Shown here: positions 1 through 13,665 of the stretch, piece by piece
Layout: every line of letters starts with the position of its first letter
Numbering within the stretch: position 1 is the first letter of the stretch
Assembly: GCF_012273895.1 (NCBI RefSeq)
Contig: NC_052109.1
Coordinates: forward strand, 3,300,432-3,364,431
Length of the DNA: 64,000 nucleotides
Direction of reading: 5' to 3'
Source of the DNA: Zerene cesonia
Lineage: Eukaryota > Arthropoda > Insecta > Lepidoptera > Pieridae
Made by a program: the position numbers and the translations under genes
Notes under the pieces: generated by a model
Told to the model about the DNA's origin: nothing
Database searches by the model: none
Seen by the model: the letters and a program-made list of their open reading frames with translations, nothing else

Positions 1-1025
1 AAATGCATCAAAAGTTTATTAAATTTCAATTAAGGAATGCCACTTAAAATAGTATTTAGTGCGACGTAATCAATTAGTTATTATTAAAATACGTAACAAC
101 CCACGATACGTATTATTACACAATAATACGTAACTTTCTTTCAGTAAGTACCTACGTAGAAATACAGGTTTTTTTCACGATTTACTTAGGTTTGAAATCA
201 AATATTTATACTCTACTTAAATCTATAATTCTAAACATATAAAAATAGTGGACACTATAACGTCGTATAGCGTCATCACAACATAGTACAAAGCAAAGTC
301 ATCTGTATGTATGTATGCTTAGATCTTTAAAACAGCGGATTTTGATGGGGTTTTTAATAGATAGAGTCAGTCAAGAGGAAAGTTTATATTATGTATAATA
401 AAATCCATTGAATTGCATCGCATTTAACGCGTGCGAAGCCGCGGGCAAAAGCGACTAGTTTATAAACGTAATAGCACTAAATATCACAAGGAATGAAGAT
501 GCCATTCGATTGTCCACAACCAAAGTGTTAATCCCGACGTGAGCATTATGCCTGGAGCTGGACGTGACGTCACGCTGCAAGCTAATAGATGAATGCGAAT
601 GCGCCAACCGGGCCTTGTGTTTAACCTTGTACTCGACCACTGACATCAATCTAGTATACATTGATCGCATTGGAAAATCTTATGTACAAAATATTATACT
701 GGAACTCTGTGGCTCGTGCCCCTTGCCAAGACTCATAGAGAACAATGTATACCATCCTATATGTATCTGCCGGAATATAAACCACTTAAACATTAATTAT
801 GTACAATACATAGATATAAATTTTTTTGCTATTTTAAATTATCAAATATGTGTGCAAAGTGCAACAAAACACTTCAACCATTAATTTTATGATTTACACT
901 ACATTGTATTCTTTGTTGCCCTACCTTGCTTCACTTCTATAATAATTCCCATTGTTCCCGCACCATATGTATTCCTTTGTGTCTGTGATTTTTCGTTTTT
1001 TTCTCCAATCTATAAGTGAGCTTAC
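1..1025. other. Intronic sequence of Pellino at left edge, no exon recognised
   Basis: This stretch follows the donor of Pellino exon 2 and should be the start of intron 2. I looked for the next Pellino exon, which in the family starts with a YNG-LP-GDRGRRKS-type stretch, and did not find it on the minus strand here. It holds the 3' end of a Helitron-like repeat and a moderately GC-rich patch around 540-690 with one perfect CRE (TGACGTCA, 565-572). Frames are open on both strands across that patch, but I recognise no protein and see no convincing splice sites. Confidence 0.5.
285..458 (+). mobile_element. Helitron-like nonautonomous repeat, 3' end
   Basis: The copy ends with a GC-rich block (GCGAAGCCGCGGGC) followed by GCGACTAG and then a T, the usual 3' end of this lepidopteran family: a short hairpin before CTAG, inserted next to T. 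The 5' boundary is not clear. The copy is old, as the internal part diverges from the better copies at 31.3-31.9 kb. Confidence 0.55.
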
Positions 1026-4000
1026 CCAAGTATGACGAGCTCGCCGTATTTGACCAATGGTTTTGGCTTCTGTTCCGACCCGCTCTCACCGGCCTCCTCC
1101 AGTATTGGTGAATCCGCACTGTCCGCAGCACTGCAACAATAGAGATTATTTACATTTAAATATACATTTGTAAAAGCTCCATATAAAGGAAGACCATCAG
1201 GACTTAAATTCGTAAATTTACAGGATCGATTAATTTAATTCTAACGAAATATATATGATTATAGACGCAGTTATAGTTTTAACTTCCTACAGTAATTCAA
1301 TACTGCAACGTTACGTGAGACTATATTTCTTGTGTCGGGATATAATATGTACCTACTTCATATTAAAAACCGACACTATATGGTCATTATTGCATTATGC
1401 GGGATTTTTGTATACCATTAGTGCCAATTATTATTGCTAACAGATCAATAACGCAAAAGCACACAGCTCTTATGATGCGCCATGATCATTTGAAATCAAT
1501 TCAGTAAATTAATGGAAGGATTTTGATTTTGTACAAAACAACAAATTTGATTTAGCGACTCGTCATGAGCGACCCAGTCCGGGCAATGTATACTTATATT
1601 AAATCTTCATCTATTAATTAACTATCCACGTTTTTTGATTACCCCCATCCGAAGCACAAGCAACAATTACCATATTTATAAGGCACGTATACGATCGGAC
1701 ATCATCTTCAACAGCGCCGCAGCAAATGCACCCACCCACCGTTCTTTATGACTTCCGCTAGGGATTTTTGATAACCCGAGGTCAAGTCTAAGACCAGAAA
1801 ACTGGTTCAAGCAAGTTGTGGGTCAGAGCGACCGATGTAAATTATGATTACCGTGAAAACCGGTTGGAAGCACTGCGTTGTTTCTTACGTAACATTTATT
1901 CATAAGTACATAAACAAAATGGTCGAGAACTTGGGCAGCACGCAATAGGAGACAATGTTGTATTTTTCAAACGGTACAACCCGAATGCATGTCATTTTCC
2001 CGGACAAGTGGAGCTTTGAACTTAAGTATGGAACCGTATTTGAGTTTCTTTAAAATGGTATTAGCAACATGGAAGTAGCAGTCTTATAAATATCATAAGT
2101 TGATATCGAAAAAGTTTTAAAGATCTTAGATGAAAGAAAATATGAACTTTAGCACTTTTCATATTCGTAACTGATTATTGTTCAGTTATTTTTGGTATTC
2201 GGTATACCTACAATATTTATTATCAACATAATTAGAAGAAAGAAAAACGACATTATTTAAACCACGACTTAAAAAAAGTTTATAACTGAAATGTAGAACA
2301 TTTTCATCTTTGCAAAGCAGACCCAGCGCTGATTTTCAAGAGTGCCTTATTATAATTTTATTTATAACATTATTTATATGAGTTCAAAATGCTAAATCAT
2401 GTTACATAAAAAAATTGTTTACCTATTATTTAAACAACATTTTCTACACATCATGAATTACAATTTTTAAATACACCAACAGTTCCGTACAAAAGATCTC
2501 GTGCCAGTATAAACGTTTTTCAAGCGAGTCAAAATATATTGCCAACATGACAAACTTGGCAACATTTGTATCTTAATTTTTATGGGCTATAAAGAATATG
2601 GCGATTTTTTACAGTAAAATATATGTACAATTTAAGTGACCGCTTTCACAGACTCGTGATGCCTTGGCGTCTTGACAAGATCCCACGAAAATACAACAAA
2701 CACATTAAAAACAGCTTGCTATCTTATGAGTTTTTCAAGTTTATGTCTGTGGTATACTAAGTATGTATTTATAATTATAAAATAATATGTATATCGACTG
2801 GATAAATACGACGGCCGAATAAACAGGATCATGTGAAATTTGGCAAAACGACAGCTTATACAAATAAAACTTATTGGGAGAAAGATAAATTATATATATA
2901 TTTTTTAAATGTTAATAGCGTTACGCGATTTTTTGTAATGAGTAAGTATATAATATTGTTAAATCGTCTAATCGCGGGCTAGTATGAAACATGATTCAGC
3001 AACAATCTTCCACACCAATCGAATAATATAAATATTCAAAATACATTCTCATGATTTAACGAAGAATGGTTTATAGCTTTACTTAAATCAAACATAGGGT
3101 TTGTTCTTTTCACATCTCTGTCACTAACATCGAGTGTTTTATCGATCGTGCAGATAAGCTATCGACCCTTTACAACTGCACTCTGTCCACAAAGCAAATC
3201 TGGGTCACTTTAGCTCTAAACACACTAGCAGTCAGCACTTATCTCATTATGAGCATCTTACATCAACAACTTGCCATTTCGTTTTCGCCAATGTGTTTAA
3301 TAAATTACCATGTATGCCGATACCCGATCACTAAGCTAGTTCTTAATGCTGATCATGGTGAATTTAAAAATCAGTACATCACCATCGTCATTCGTTTAGC
3401 CGCCGCTGGCGAAAGGCTTAGAAAACCAAGGCGCATTTTTATTGAATAATATGGGTAAAAAGATAAAATGTCGTATCCGAGGTAGTATAAAAGGAAAAAG
3501 ATAAAGACGTCTCGAGTGGCCCTGAATTCTGTTCGGTCAAAGCCCGCTTACCTCCCCCCAAATTTATCTCGAGGCCCGATTTCCAACCATAATTACTGGT
3601 GATTGCGGTTATTGAACCATCTATCAAGCTCCGATGACCATGGTTAAGCGTTGAAAACATAATATTATGATACTTATTGTATCTAATACGGCGCCAAGAC
3701 TTTATGGGTTTCATCGCCAATATGTAAATAAATTGTTCCAATTAACAAAGCTATAATTTTAGTTGATCTCAAAGAGATAGTACACTTTAAAAACACAAAA
3801 CTATAATTCTACAGGGTTCTTAAATTTATTATCCAATTTTTCGCCTATAAACTCATCATCCTACGAACGAACGAACCTACTACGATCTCGTCAAGACACT
3901 CGAACGCTTATCAGTCGTATTTGATTCTTCATAATCTATTTATTATATTACGGTATGGTAATGCGTCGTTAATGCATGCAATATAAATAATTATTTTATC

Positions 4001-7000
4001 AATCTAACATATGTATATTATAATTAAAAGATAGCATCACTTATATATAAGCGAATCATTACTCAATCGTTGTATTCGTGACCGCGAGCAATTTCAAGTG
4101 TCTACCTTTAATTGTTCCGTACGTTGCTTTTGTAAGTCTCGCCTTTGTCTAGCGAAACCATTTTTCCAGATTACCTTAGATTGGACCGTGATCTAACACG
4201 CGAATCTAGAAACCCGGCAGTTCCGCGGTCTTTTACATAAATAACGCTACAAATTCACCTAGGAACGGATATATGACAGATGAATTAACTATTTTAATTG
4301 TTACAAACTTTAGTCCCATTCCAAGTTTAAGTCAAACACATGAAAGATATTTAAAATGTTAAAAATATTTATTGTATTACTTAAGTACTTAAATAAAATG
4401 AAATTTAAACAACAGCATTTATGACAATAAGTATATTATTTTTCCAAACAAATACACTTATAGATCTATATCGATATAGACTTGTCCATTCGATTCGACC
4501 GTTCAGAAATTTTAGCATTTCGGCCGAATAGTGGAAATAATATACGAAGGAAATGACTGATAAAAAAGGGCAGTTCAACGCCCCCTTTATCAGAGTAGAT
4601 TCTACCAAATCTTTGCATACAATTCAAGGGAAACTCCAAGACGTTATTCCAAGTATCACTAACTCATAGTATAGGCGGCGGCATATGATTCAACGCACGT
4701 CACACCCACGGTACGTTGGTTGTAGCTACAGCAAGCAAAGCACGTGGCGATAATATGCTACTTAGCATCCGGTTTGTCGTAAAAACGCCGATGAGTAGAA
4801 TGCGGGTACAACGGAAGTTTACATCGTCACACCTACTTTGCAATTGACTCATCGATGATGACGATATTTTGAGGGGTTTGGGGATAACTAATAAGCGAGG
4901 TTAAATAACAGTATATAATAATATAATACTACATACTTAAATAGATAATTGTTGAAACTTGGATGAAAGTTAATAACAAACAACATCATACAGCTCATTT
5001 TTTTTGTAAGGCCCTTCTTAGTACATAGTACATACTCATTTCATATTATTTGAATATAATATAAAATTATATAACAATTAAGCACCTACTATATAACTTA
5101 GTCTAATGGATCATCCGACGCATAAATTATGTCACGGAAGGAAGTTTTATTTATAAGGATATTTTATTATGTTTATTCAACTAGCGGTTTGTATATATAA
5201 TAATGGACGGTTGGCGTACGATATTGACACGGTTTTCATTTATTTATGGTTGTTGAACCGTAAGCACAGATTAAGGGCGAATGCAGATATATACGAGTAT
5301 GATCCAAATTGTATTTACCATAACAATACACTGCGTAAACCGGGATTGTTCATCTACTTTCCCCAGACCCACGATCACGATCATAAATAAGGTAGCTCAT
5401 TCTGTACTTTCTACTTCAATTGGCGCACGAAGGCCCCACTTTGAGATTAGTTCACCGCAAATTGCCTAAACAGTGTCAATTGATTTTCCGGTTGCTGAAC
5501 AAACTCATTTACGGCAAAATATCGATATTTGAAAACAATTATGAGAACAAAAAAATTCAAACGAACCATTTGTTCCTAATGTGCATTGCATACCTATAAT
5601 TTAGTGGCTTATCATCAAATCGTATGAGTTAATTAGATCGTAATTTGTTTACACGATATGCCAGTCGATGTAGGTAAATATATATTCAATAGCCTTGTAG
5701 TGTGTTTATTATTTCTATGACCAAATAGAATGACGATAATAATTTAAACAAACAATATTGTTTACAAGACACTCTCCATTGGGGTTTTGTGATGGCAAGA
5801 TGTAAGCGTACTTTTAAATATTTACGGTAAGCATACGTTCCCTTCGTATTCTTCGAGACAACTCCGGTGAACATCTTATCGGATTAACTCCGTATTTTTG
5901 TCAACTGTTCGTGTGTTCGCGTGGGTTTATATCTATATCTAATGTGTGTGTTGTGTGTTTGTTTGTTTGTTTGTTTGTTTGTTTGTTGTGTGTTTGTTGC
6001 TCTTTCATGCAAAAAACTACTGAACCGAACCGAATTTGCTACGTAGACAGCTGGACAAATGGAATAACATATAAACTTTTTATCCCGATATTCCTAATGA
6101 TTTCTGGGATACAGACTTACGCGGGCGAAACCGCGGGGCGCAACTAGTGTTTTATACATATAAATGAGTTTATTTCAATTTTCGGTTCAATGAGATTACA
6201 ATACGTATCTAGGCTACTTGCTTATTTTAAATATGAAATAAATATTTATAAAATACTGTATAGCGTGCTAACTAATAAGCAGTAACTGCAAAGTTGTAGC
6301 GAACGTTACTCTCAGTAGATGGCAACGCTCGACAGCCCAATGGCCAATTTTTTGCAAGCGGGTTTGAGCACGGAATAAAGGATTAGGTATTAGAATATAA
6401 TTAATACAAAAATCTCTTAGCGCACTTAAAGTATAACATTTTCAATTCCTTTGTTCTTCGCCTTGTGCATTGGTTATTTTTTGCGGAAACGTTATTTCTA
6501 TGATGTGTTATAGAGCTGGTATTTAAAGTATTTTTATATGCAATGAAAAAGCAGCTACTGCGCAACAAGCGAGCGTTAGTTACCGCAACAGACGCATCCT
6601 TTGCACGCGACTATAGCAATTAACAAACCTTGCCCTTATAACAAAAGCACTGAAATAATGACGACATCCAACATTCGATTAAATACAAAACATCACAGTA
6701 CGTAGTCTTTTTTTTTCTTTCATATAAACATGTCTGGGTTGACCTATTTCGCCTAATAACTACGTCGCATGATACACTATAGATAAAGAGATAAAAATAA
6801 AAGATAATAGAAAACCAGCCAACACTGACAAAACTGGGAAATATGTAGGCGATACATCTGAAAATACGTTTGTAGGTATCAAAATTTGTAAGTCCGCGCT
6901 GGTATCGAGGCCAGTGGAGGGGTCAGTGAACTTGAGCATGCGAACACAAGTTTTCGTGTGCATTGCATATGGGGGTTAATTCCTTCGATGTATCCGAATC

Positions 7001-9716
7001 GATCCCGTTTAATATGAATCAAAGAACTGTCTTAACCCCACGGTCAAATCTGAGTTCGTCGGCGCCGGGCACGTGCCAAAGACATCATGAAGGGGAATTT
7101 GATTGTAACATTTATGAGATGTAGGGAGTTTTATTTATGTTCATTAAATTATACTATCTCGAAATAATACTTAGGTATTTATTTTACTTATTTGTAAAAT
7201 AAACATTGCCATGTTCGCGTAATAATATTGCAGGGATTTTGATGCAGTTTTTACCATGACTCAAAATTCGTTGATTAAACAAAATTAAACAGTGAAATTC
7301 CTCATGAAAGCAGTAAACAAACTTTGTACAAGAAATCAATAAAGCGTTGTTCCCAAGAAGACCTTTAAAATCTATTATGTCTAACGTAATCAGCTGTTCA
7401 TAATCATATTAGGGACTAACGCCGTTGCCACATCTGCCGAGCAGGTGTCCCGTAAAGGAAAGGCAGGTGTGGAACCCACGCGAACGGATATCGTAATGGG
7501 ACATGCCGCGCTAAAATAATGATCGTAGACTTGCCTCTTCCTGGCTTAGTTTCTCGATATATGGACGTTTTTTACGACAACTGAAGCCTGCCCATTACTA
7601 TAGCCAATCGACACAAATTCGCAAAAAAAGAATAGATATGAATGTTATTCTATAAGTCACTTTAAGTAAGACAAGTCACTTTAAGTACTTAAAAATATGT
7701 ATAACCATGTATAGCAATAAATATAAATAATAAAAAATAAGCAGACAATTTTTGTACATAAAATATAAAAAAAGTAATTTACTATGGAATTTTATTGCCC
7801 CAAAACAATGGTTCGTATTTTTTTTATGATTTCGTATTTTTTTATTAGTATGTGCATTGATAATGTAAAAAACTATATAGCAGATTTTGTATACAATGTA
7901 TTTGGAACAAGGTAAGAGATTCATTAGGTTTTATTTAAAGGGATGAAGATGATAATAAATTTTCACAAATATGAGAAGAATATGTAGTTATAATATAAAG
8001 CTGAAGAGTTTGTCTATTTGTTTGAACATGCTTATAAGCTCAGGAACTTCTGGTTTAGATTTTAAAATATTTTTTTAGTATTATATCCATTTACTGACGG
8101 CTGCAGGCTATACAACATTGTGTACTATGTGGGTGAAATCACAGAGCTATAAAATAAAATGAAAATGTTCCAGTTTACAAATTGGTTAGACTCCTTGTTC
8201 CATTAAAAACTTAGCTTGCCATGACTTCGCTCAAATAAAAACAAGGTGGATGATTAAGTGTTAACTTCATAATTATAGAAATTAAAAAATAATTCAAATC
8301 ATTACTCTATAACAATAAAGGCTATTACAATTCGTTTTATTACATCTAGTTCTTGTAAATATATAAATACATATTGTGGTTTTCACAGGATTGTAAAATG
8401 ACTTATCATTCCATGTCAAACTCTAGTGAGTGGGATTTTACATTTACTCGTTAATGTATTGTTTAATTAAAGATACTTACAGATATCTTGTTTGAAAAAA
8501 TATCTAATCAACACAAACCACTAAGGCCAATATAATAAATAATATAATATTTGTTTTTGCACCTTTCATTCATTAAAAATTAGCTTGATATTAATTATAA
8601 GGAATAACAGCAAAAACAGCAAAATTATTTAATAGTTTTCAATATAGCCATAAGTTTTATTTATGTTTTAAAGAAAGATAAAGTTTTCAAAATGTTAATT
8701 TGTACATAATTTTGAAGACACTGAAAGGTACACCTATTATCACATTCTTTCAAAGAATGTAAAAAATTTATGAAAATCATTTAGGTAATGTTTTCCTTTA
8801 CCTTTTAACAACGTTCGAGATTGTGTTGAGCCAATGGTTGATTCTTTCAGAGTAAGGCACATTTAATTATTTCACATTATGTATATATATGAAAATATTG
8901 TATTTATTGTACACAATATATTTATAATTCATGCTTCAAATGATTGACAATGTTATAGTTAAGAAAATTTTTGTCCTACTATGGTGTCGCAGTAGTGAGT
9001 ACCTCTACTCACACACTAGTGAGGAGTATGTTTACAGGAATTATAGGTTTTGATTTGAATCTTTCATGTACTCTATACATAGAAATCATTCAATGTTTTG
9101 AATCTTTCATATAAATAGAGGACATAAAATATTAGAATCCATTAAGTAAATTCAAATCTTTCTATACTGTCTAGGAACACTACTAATATTATTATATTTT
9201 TCAATATTTTGTTTTTATGAAAATATAAAAATGGAGGTTTAGGAACATGAAATCAACTGGACAAGAAATATTTGTTTAAATTTAAAACAAGGAGGGTATT
9301 AGTGTTCTTCGAGGAAATTTTAAAGCAATACTATGATATCCTCATTACCTATAATTAAATCAAAATATATACCTAACGGTTATTTCGACACTTGAAAATC
9401 TAGTCAAAATATATAAATAGAAAGTTGATTAGCATACCGAACAACGTAACTACTTAAAAAATATATATATTTTTTAACATAAACGTAAACAAACAGGTTT
9501 ATACGTAGTGTATCCCTACACAGAGCTACATATAGATATATGACGACGCGATGTAAACACAATATTTAACACAAATTCTCGCTTAAATATTATTATACAT
9601 TCTACAGCTATGCTTTAAACTGTCCCTTTGTCACGAAGACTATGCTACAAACAGAAAAAATTACATTTACCGTGCTAAACCACGTTGTATTTATACACTT
9701 ACCGTTTTACGACCAT
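1026..9716 (-). CDS. Pli: Pellino E3 ubiquitin ligase, first two coding exons (partial)
   Basis: Pellino proteins are RING-like E3 ligases with an FHA-type domain that act next to IRAK/Pelle kinases in Toll and interleukin-1 signalling. Only the N-terminus is in the window. Exon 1 (9703-9716) reads ATG GTC GTA AAA CG and stops at a GTAAGT donor. Exon 2 (1026-1130) starts after TTGTTGCAG, completes the split Arg codon, and ends with two bases of a Gly codon at a GTAAGC donor. Together they give MVVKR, then an acidic Ser/Ala stretch containing SPILEEAGE, then KYGELVILG. Drosophila Pellino starts MVKR, has SPVLEE, and enters its conserved core with KYGELVVLG, so order, spacing and phase all agree. 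The intervening intron is 8,572 bases. The FHA and RING-like regions must lie left of position 1. No complete domain is visible, so identity rests on about 40 residues; I consider it strong because two exons fit independently. Confidence 0.85.
5946..6147 (+). mobile_element. Helitron-like repeat ending in CTAG, with a GTTT tract
   Basis: A GTTT microsatellite (about 5956-5985) leads into text typical of these elements (CTACTGAACCG, then TTTTTATCCCGATATTCC) and into a GC-rich end, CGCGGGCGAAACCGCGGGGC, followed by GCAACTAG and T. The frame that is open across this copy has no coding meaning. Confidence 0.55.
5956..5985. repeat. GTTT/GT microsatellite
   Basis: About seven uninterrupted GTTT units flanked by GTGTGTTGTGTG. 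It sits at the 5' side of the adjacent repeat, where this family often carries a TTTG run. Confidence 0.75.
7989..8140 (+). mobile_element. Degraded Helitron-like repeat copy
   Basis: TATAATATAAAGCTGAAGAG followed by a TTTG-rich run, then a match to the CTCAGGAACTTCTGG block and a 'cca tttactgacggctgcaggctat' segment follow the order of the intact copies at 31268-31436 and 31467-31634. The CTAG end is missing, so the copy is truncated or decayed. Confidence 0.5.
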
Positions 9717-10160
9717 GATAGAATCCGTCTGCTCGTTTGTGGACCCTATGTTTCGAATTATACTTTGATAACAACACCAACAATTTAGGAAACACCATGA
9801 ATTTTATTAAACCACCATCAAATCAATTTATTTAATTCACACATCGCTACAAAGCGATAAATACACCTCTCTTCATTATACCACTGTCGTTGAACAACGC
9901 GCACTTCACCTCAGAAAACATGTATTTTACATAAAAAATATCCCTTGTTTTCGTAATAATATTCATCAATCAACATTAATTAGATCACAAACAACGTAAG
10001 CCCGATCCACCGATTGTTCTGTTCAAATCACGGAGACACAAACTCATAAACACAAACGAAATATAAATTTTTGTTTGAGTGACTTTAGGCACAGACAACT
10101 TCACTATTTACTGGCAGAATGAACGATCGTCGAGTTGTTTCAGTCTTGTCTATTGTTTTC
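9717..10160 (-). promoter_or_regulatory. Likely Pellino 5' UTR and promoter region
   Basis: This is directly upstream of the Pellino start codon on the minus strand. I cannot place the transcription start: no clear TATA box or initiator stands out. A slightly GC-richer patch with CGATCGTCGA lies near 10115-10140 and could mark the core promoter. The call is from position only. Confidence 0.3.
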
Positions 10161-10883
10161 GTTGACCATAGACATAAAACGTCATGAAGTTAGAGCATGT
10201 TCTGCATTATAGAGATTGTGTCACGAAAGAAGTCCGACAGTGCAAATATAAACTTAATTTGACAAGTCTGAGTCGTTATAGAAAAAAATTACTTGTTGCC
10301 TACCTCTGAGATTTCAGAAAAAGGCCTCTAATTAAAGGAAGGATTGAATTGAAATGCCTAACGTAACTATGTCTGTCTCTTTTTATGCCTAAACCACTAT
10401 AACAATTTGGATGAAATTTTTAGAAAGACACGAGACAAATTAGAACTTCACACACCACTATTACTGCACTATAGGTGCTGGATAACTGAGAGAAAATTTT
10501 TATTAGAATAGAACTATGTTGTAGATGTTTTCTATCTCTTCAATGTTGTTGAGAAAAAAAATGTATAAACATTTCGACTCATCACAAACATTGAAGCGAT
10601 ATTTACTGTGGCCCTTTTACATAGCTTTATCCCAATTAAATTAACCAAAAAAACTGCCTACATTATTTTAGATACCGTCAGCACCGCGTATAGGGACTTC
10701 TTTTGTGGCATACTCTACAATAGATAACTTATTGATAAAATCTACAGTTATGGGCTTATGGCTCATGAACACTATGTATGCCAAAAAAATATTAAATAGA
10801 CGGTATAACATTAGTAAAGGCACCTGAAGGGACAGAAATCTTAATACTATTAGTTGTTTAGAAGTAAAAAAAAATCCTTTAAA

Positions 10884-10940
10884 GTGCCTTGACCAATTGC
10901 GTTTTTTTTACATAAAAAAAAACGCAATTGGTTAAGGCAC
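10884..10940. repeat. Near-perfect 28-bp inverted repeat (hairpin)
   Basis: The left arm starts GTGCCTTGACCAATTGCG and runs into a T tract; the right arm is its reverse complement, ending CGCAATTGGTTAAGGCAC. The arms differ by one base (G in the left against A in the complement of the right) and there is almost no loop, the centre being TTTACATAAA. It could be the remains of a fold-back transposon or a cruciform-forming site. I see no flanking target duplication that settles it. Confidence 0.8.
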
Positions 10941-12474
10941 GTTTGACGTTACACTACTGTTATAATGCAATACCATTATACTACTTTAAATTACATTTAG
11001 TGCTATATATTACGTCTGTGGTATTAATTTATCAATCTGTGCTATCGATAGTACAATGGCAGGTCCACATTACATAGAACGCTGCGCAAGCTTATGTACG
11101 AAAGGGGCTATACAATCGGAAATAGAAAAAAAACTATAGTGAACTATAGAACAAAAAAATATGTTATTATATAAGCACCAATTATAACATCCGTAAATAA
11201 AAAAAAAAAGAAAACGTAATATATAGACAACAGATTGGTTATTAAAGAAACAAAAATACACCTTCGATATTAATTAGATCTTAGATTATTATTTTTTATC
11301 CCAAAAAAGTTTGAAAATCTGTCCACTCACTCCAACAGTTAGCATAAACAAACATATTTGCATTTTGAAACGACTTTTATTTCCAAAAAGGCGGTATATT
11401 ATTTTAACGCTCGGCGGGAATTTTAATTTTTCTCACAATAACATAGGCCGTAGGTATCAATAATAAATTAACATTATCTATTATCTGATGGAATTTTGAA
11501 ACTTAAATCGTCTATGGAAAATGTATTGGAATATGAATATAAATATTTTATTACTTATTTTAAGGACTAAGGAGTAAGGGAAAAGTTTCTTTAAAATAAT
11601 CTTTACACTAAAGTTAATCCAATTTCTAATCAATCGAAAAAAATATCAAGCAATTTTGATGTATTAGTATGATAATGCAAAATATATTAAATGCGACTTA
11701 CCAACGTATTAGACTTCCAATTATTGTTTCACTAGGGCAATAAATCATTTGAAAAGGAATATGACCACATTTAAATCGAACTACCAATTCAGTTTTCAAG
11801 AGTTTTAAAATAGAATTTCTCACTAATTTTTTTCTTCTTCTCTCATCCTTTTTACACATAAAGCCCATAATATTTTGTCAGTTTACGTAGTCAAATACGA
11901 CTTTAGTTTTATAAAAACTGCTAAATTGTACACTTGCAGATTAAATCGGGTCTGAATTGGGACTATGCTAAGTTCATATTGAAAGTCATGACTCGAGTCT
12001 CGTAGGTTGTCGACTTTTAGCGCAGCATTCATGTCGCGACACGTTTGATGCAAGCTACGTAATGTGCTTAGTCAATTTGAATATACTATGAATAGGGATA
12101 ATTTCGTAAATTTTAATGAAACTGTTTTAAAATACTTCTTTAATTTGAAATATACAATTATCTACTTTCTCAGTTTAAACAGAAATATTAAATATATTTT
12201 GGTAATGAAAACAAAAATATAAGTACTTTTACTTGAGTATAGGTATCAACATATTATTAAGCATAACGTCATGCAGATTCATGTTTAATGATTAACATGA
12301 TTAGACTTGATCTCTCGAGAGTCGAGTGTGTGCTCTATGCACGTAATTACGTACCTAAATATGTATCAAATTAGTGAAATGTTCGTGTATAACTTTAACT
12401 TGCAATAATTTTTAACCTCATTTACATAAACCTATATTTGTTCCCACTATACATAGGCCCCTAAATTCAGATTT

Positions 12475-12835
12475 TTTCTGTCATGGCAGGCAGCTGAGTG
12501 GTATTTTATCACCACCAGCCATGATCATGATAGTAAAGGAACAGTGGGAAGGGTGAGGAAAAAGAAACGGGCCGATGGGGCTGATGTGTAGTCCTAATGG
12601 TAAGCACTACTACCTAAGCCTTCAAAGAGGCGTAAGGTCGATTGGAGGCCTTACGCCCCTACAAATTCGATTGCCAATATTAAATTGGAAAGGGATTAAG
12701 AAAAGATTGACGAGAGAAATAAAGGATGGGTAAGGAAAAGGATATGGGCCTCTGGCTACCCTGAACGAAACATATTTTCATGCTACTATATCACGTCTTG
12801 TGGGGGTGTGGTTCTTCCCCGGTGCAATGGCCCAA
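12475..12835. repeat. Probable interspersed repeat fragment, unclassified
   Basis: A sharp-edged GC-richer block in AT-rich surroundings, with low-complexity GGAAAAGGAT/GGGTGAGGAAAAAGAAA text, an internal palindrome GGCGTAAGG...CCTTACGCC, and no convincing open frame. This texture resembles degraded non-LTR retroelement or SINE tails common in Lepidoptera, but I cannot name the family. Confidence 0.35.
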
Positions 12836-13554
12836 GTAACAATTACAACGACAACATTTGGGTTGTAGGGCGTGCCGAAAAAATGGACATGCATACGTAC
12901 ACGTACACATACATAAAAATAAATGAAAATCCAAAATATAAGACCTTCTATATTCTTCTTTACAAGCTCTTCTTAACAAAATATTTAGGTAAAATTGGTA
13001 CAAATTTCATAATTTTACGATGACCATTTACCAAACCAGGCATCGCAAAATGGAATAAAAAATATTTAAAAGAAGTTAAGCAGACATAAACGCATAGATA
13101 TAATCTTGCATGTAATACCGATCGTGGGCATAGCCAACAGCTTACGGGTATATGGGTATACTAAAATTTAAAGCGTCTCATAACACTACCAATTTATGTT
13201 GGCTTTACTCTTCCACTAATTCTCACAAAAACGTGATGGAGCTTCTTTCGGTATCTATTTTTATACATTCAATCCATTTTTATTAACTTAACTTCTAGCT
13301 CGAGATCTAACATTCTTACATATTAAGTTACATAATCAAACTCAGTAAAATTATACTAATTGCAATATTAACACCTTTTAACACCATTAAATTATCTAAA
13401 ATCTCTACCTGTATGACAAAAATTCATGAAATTATAAGGTTTAATTTACTTTTGATTGATAAATATATTTTTAATGCTAAATAATTAATCAACATCCATA
13501 CAACCCGAAGAGATATCAGTTCAATGCAATGCAATTGTTTTATACTTCTGTAGG

Positions 13555-13665
13555 CACATAGAGCCGAAAGAGTAGAAGAAATTCGATTGCTGAAACTAAT
13601 TTCTACTACTCAAAGTTTCGATCCTACCTGATAATCGATTTTTTTCTATTCTTTGTATTTTTTTA
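13555..13665 (+). mobile_element. Degraded tRNA-derived SINE fragment
   Basis: GTTTCGATCCTACCTGATAA is a decayed match to the B box and downstream bases of the better copy near 14.2 kb, and both are followed by the same tail, TTTTTTCTATTCTTTG. The A box is not recognisable. Confidence 0.35.

Larger units (their letters stand above)
1131..9702 (-). other. Pellino intron 1 (8.6 kb), no nested gene seen
   Basis: AT-rich sequence between the two Pellino exons. I see interspersed repeat fragments (5946-6147 and about 7989-8140), a GTTT microsatellite, and no open frame with coding character on either strand. The slightly GC-richer segments near 3,500-3,720 and 7,410-7,600 could be old repeats or regulatory DNA; I cannot classify them. 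Confidence 0.5.

Noticed and set aside
455..884. Overlapping open frames on both strands near the left edge
   Set aside because: Neither matches the Pellino core or any protein I recognise, and no splice sites fit Pellino phase. Both frames seem to follow from one GC-richer patch.
5911..6147. Open frame with a long Cys/Val/Leu run
   Set aside because: It is a translated GTTT microsatellite joined to a repeat.
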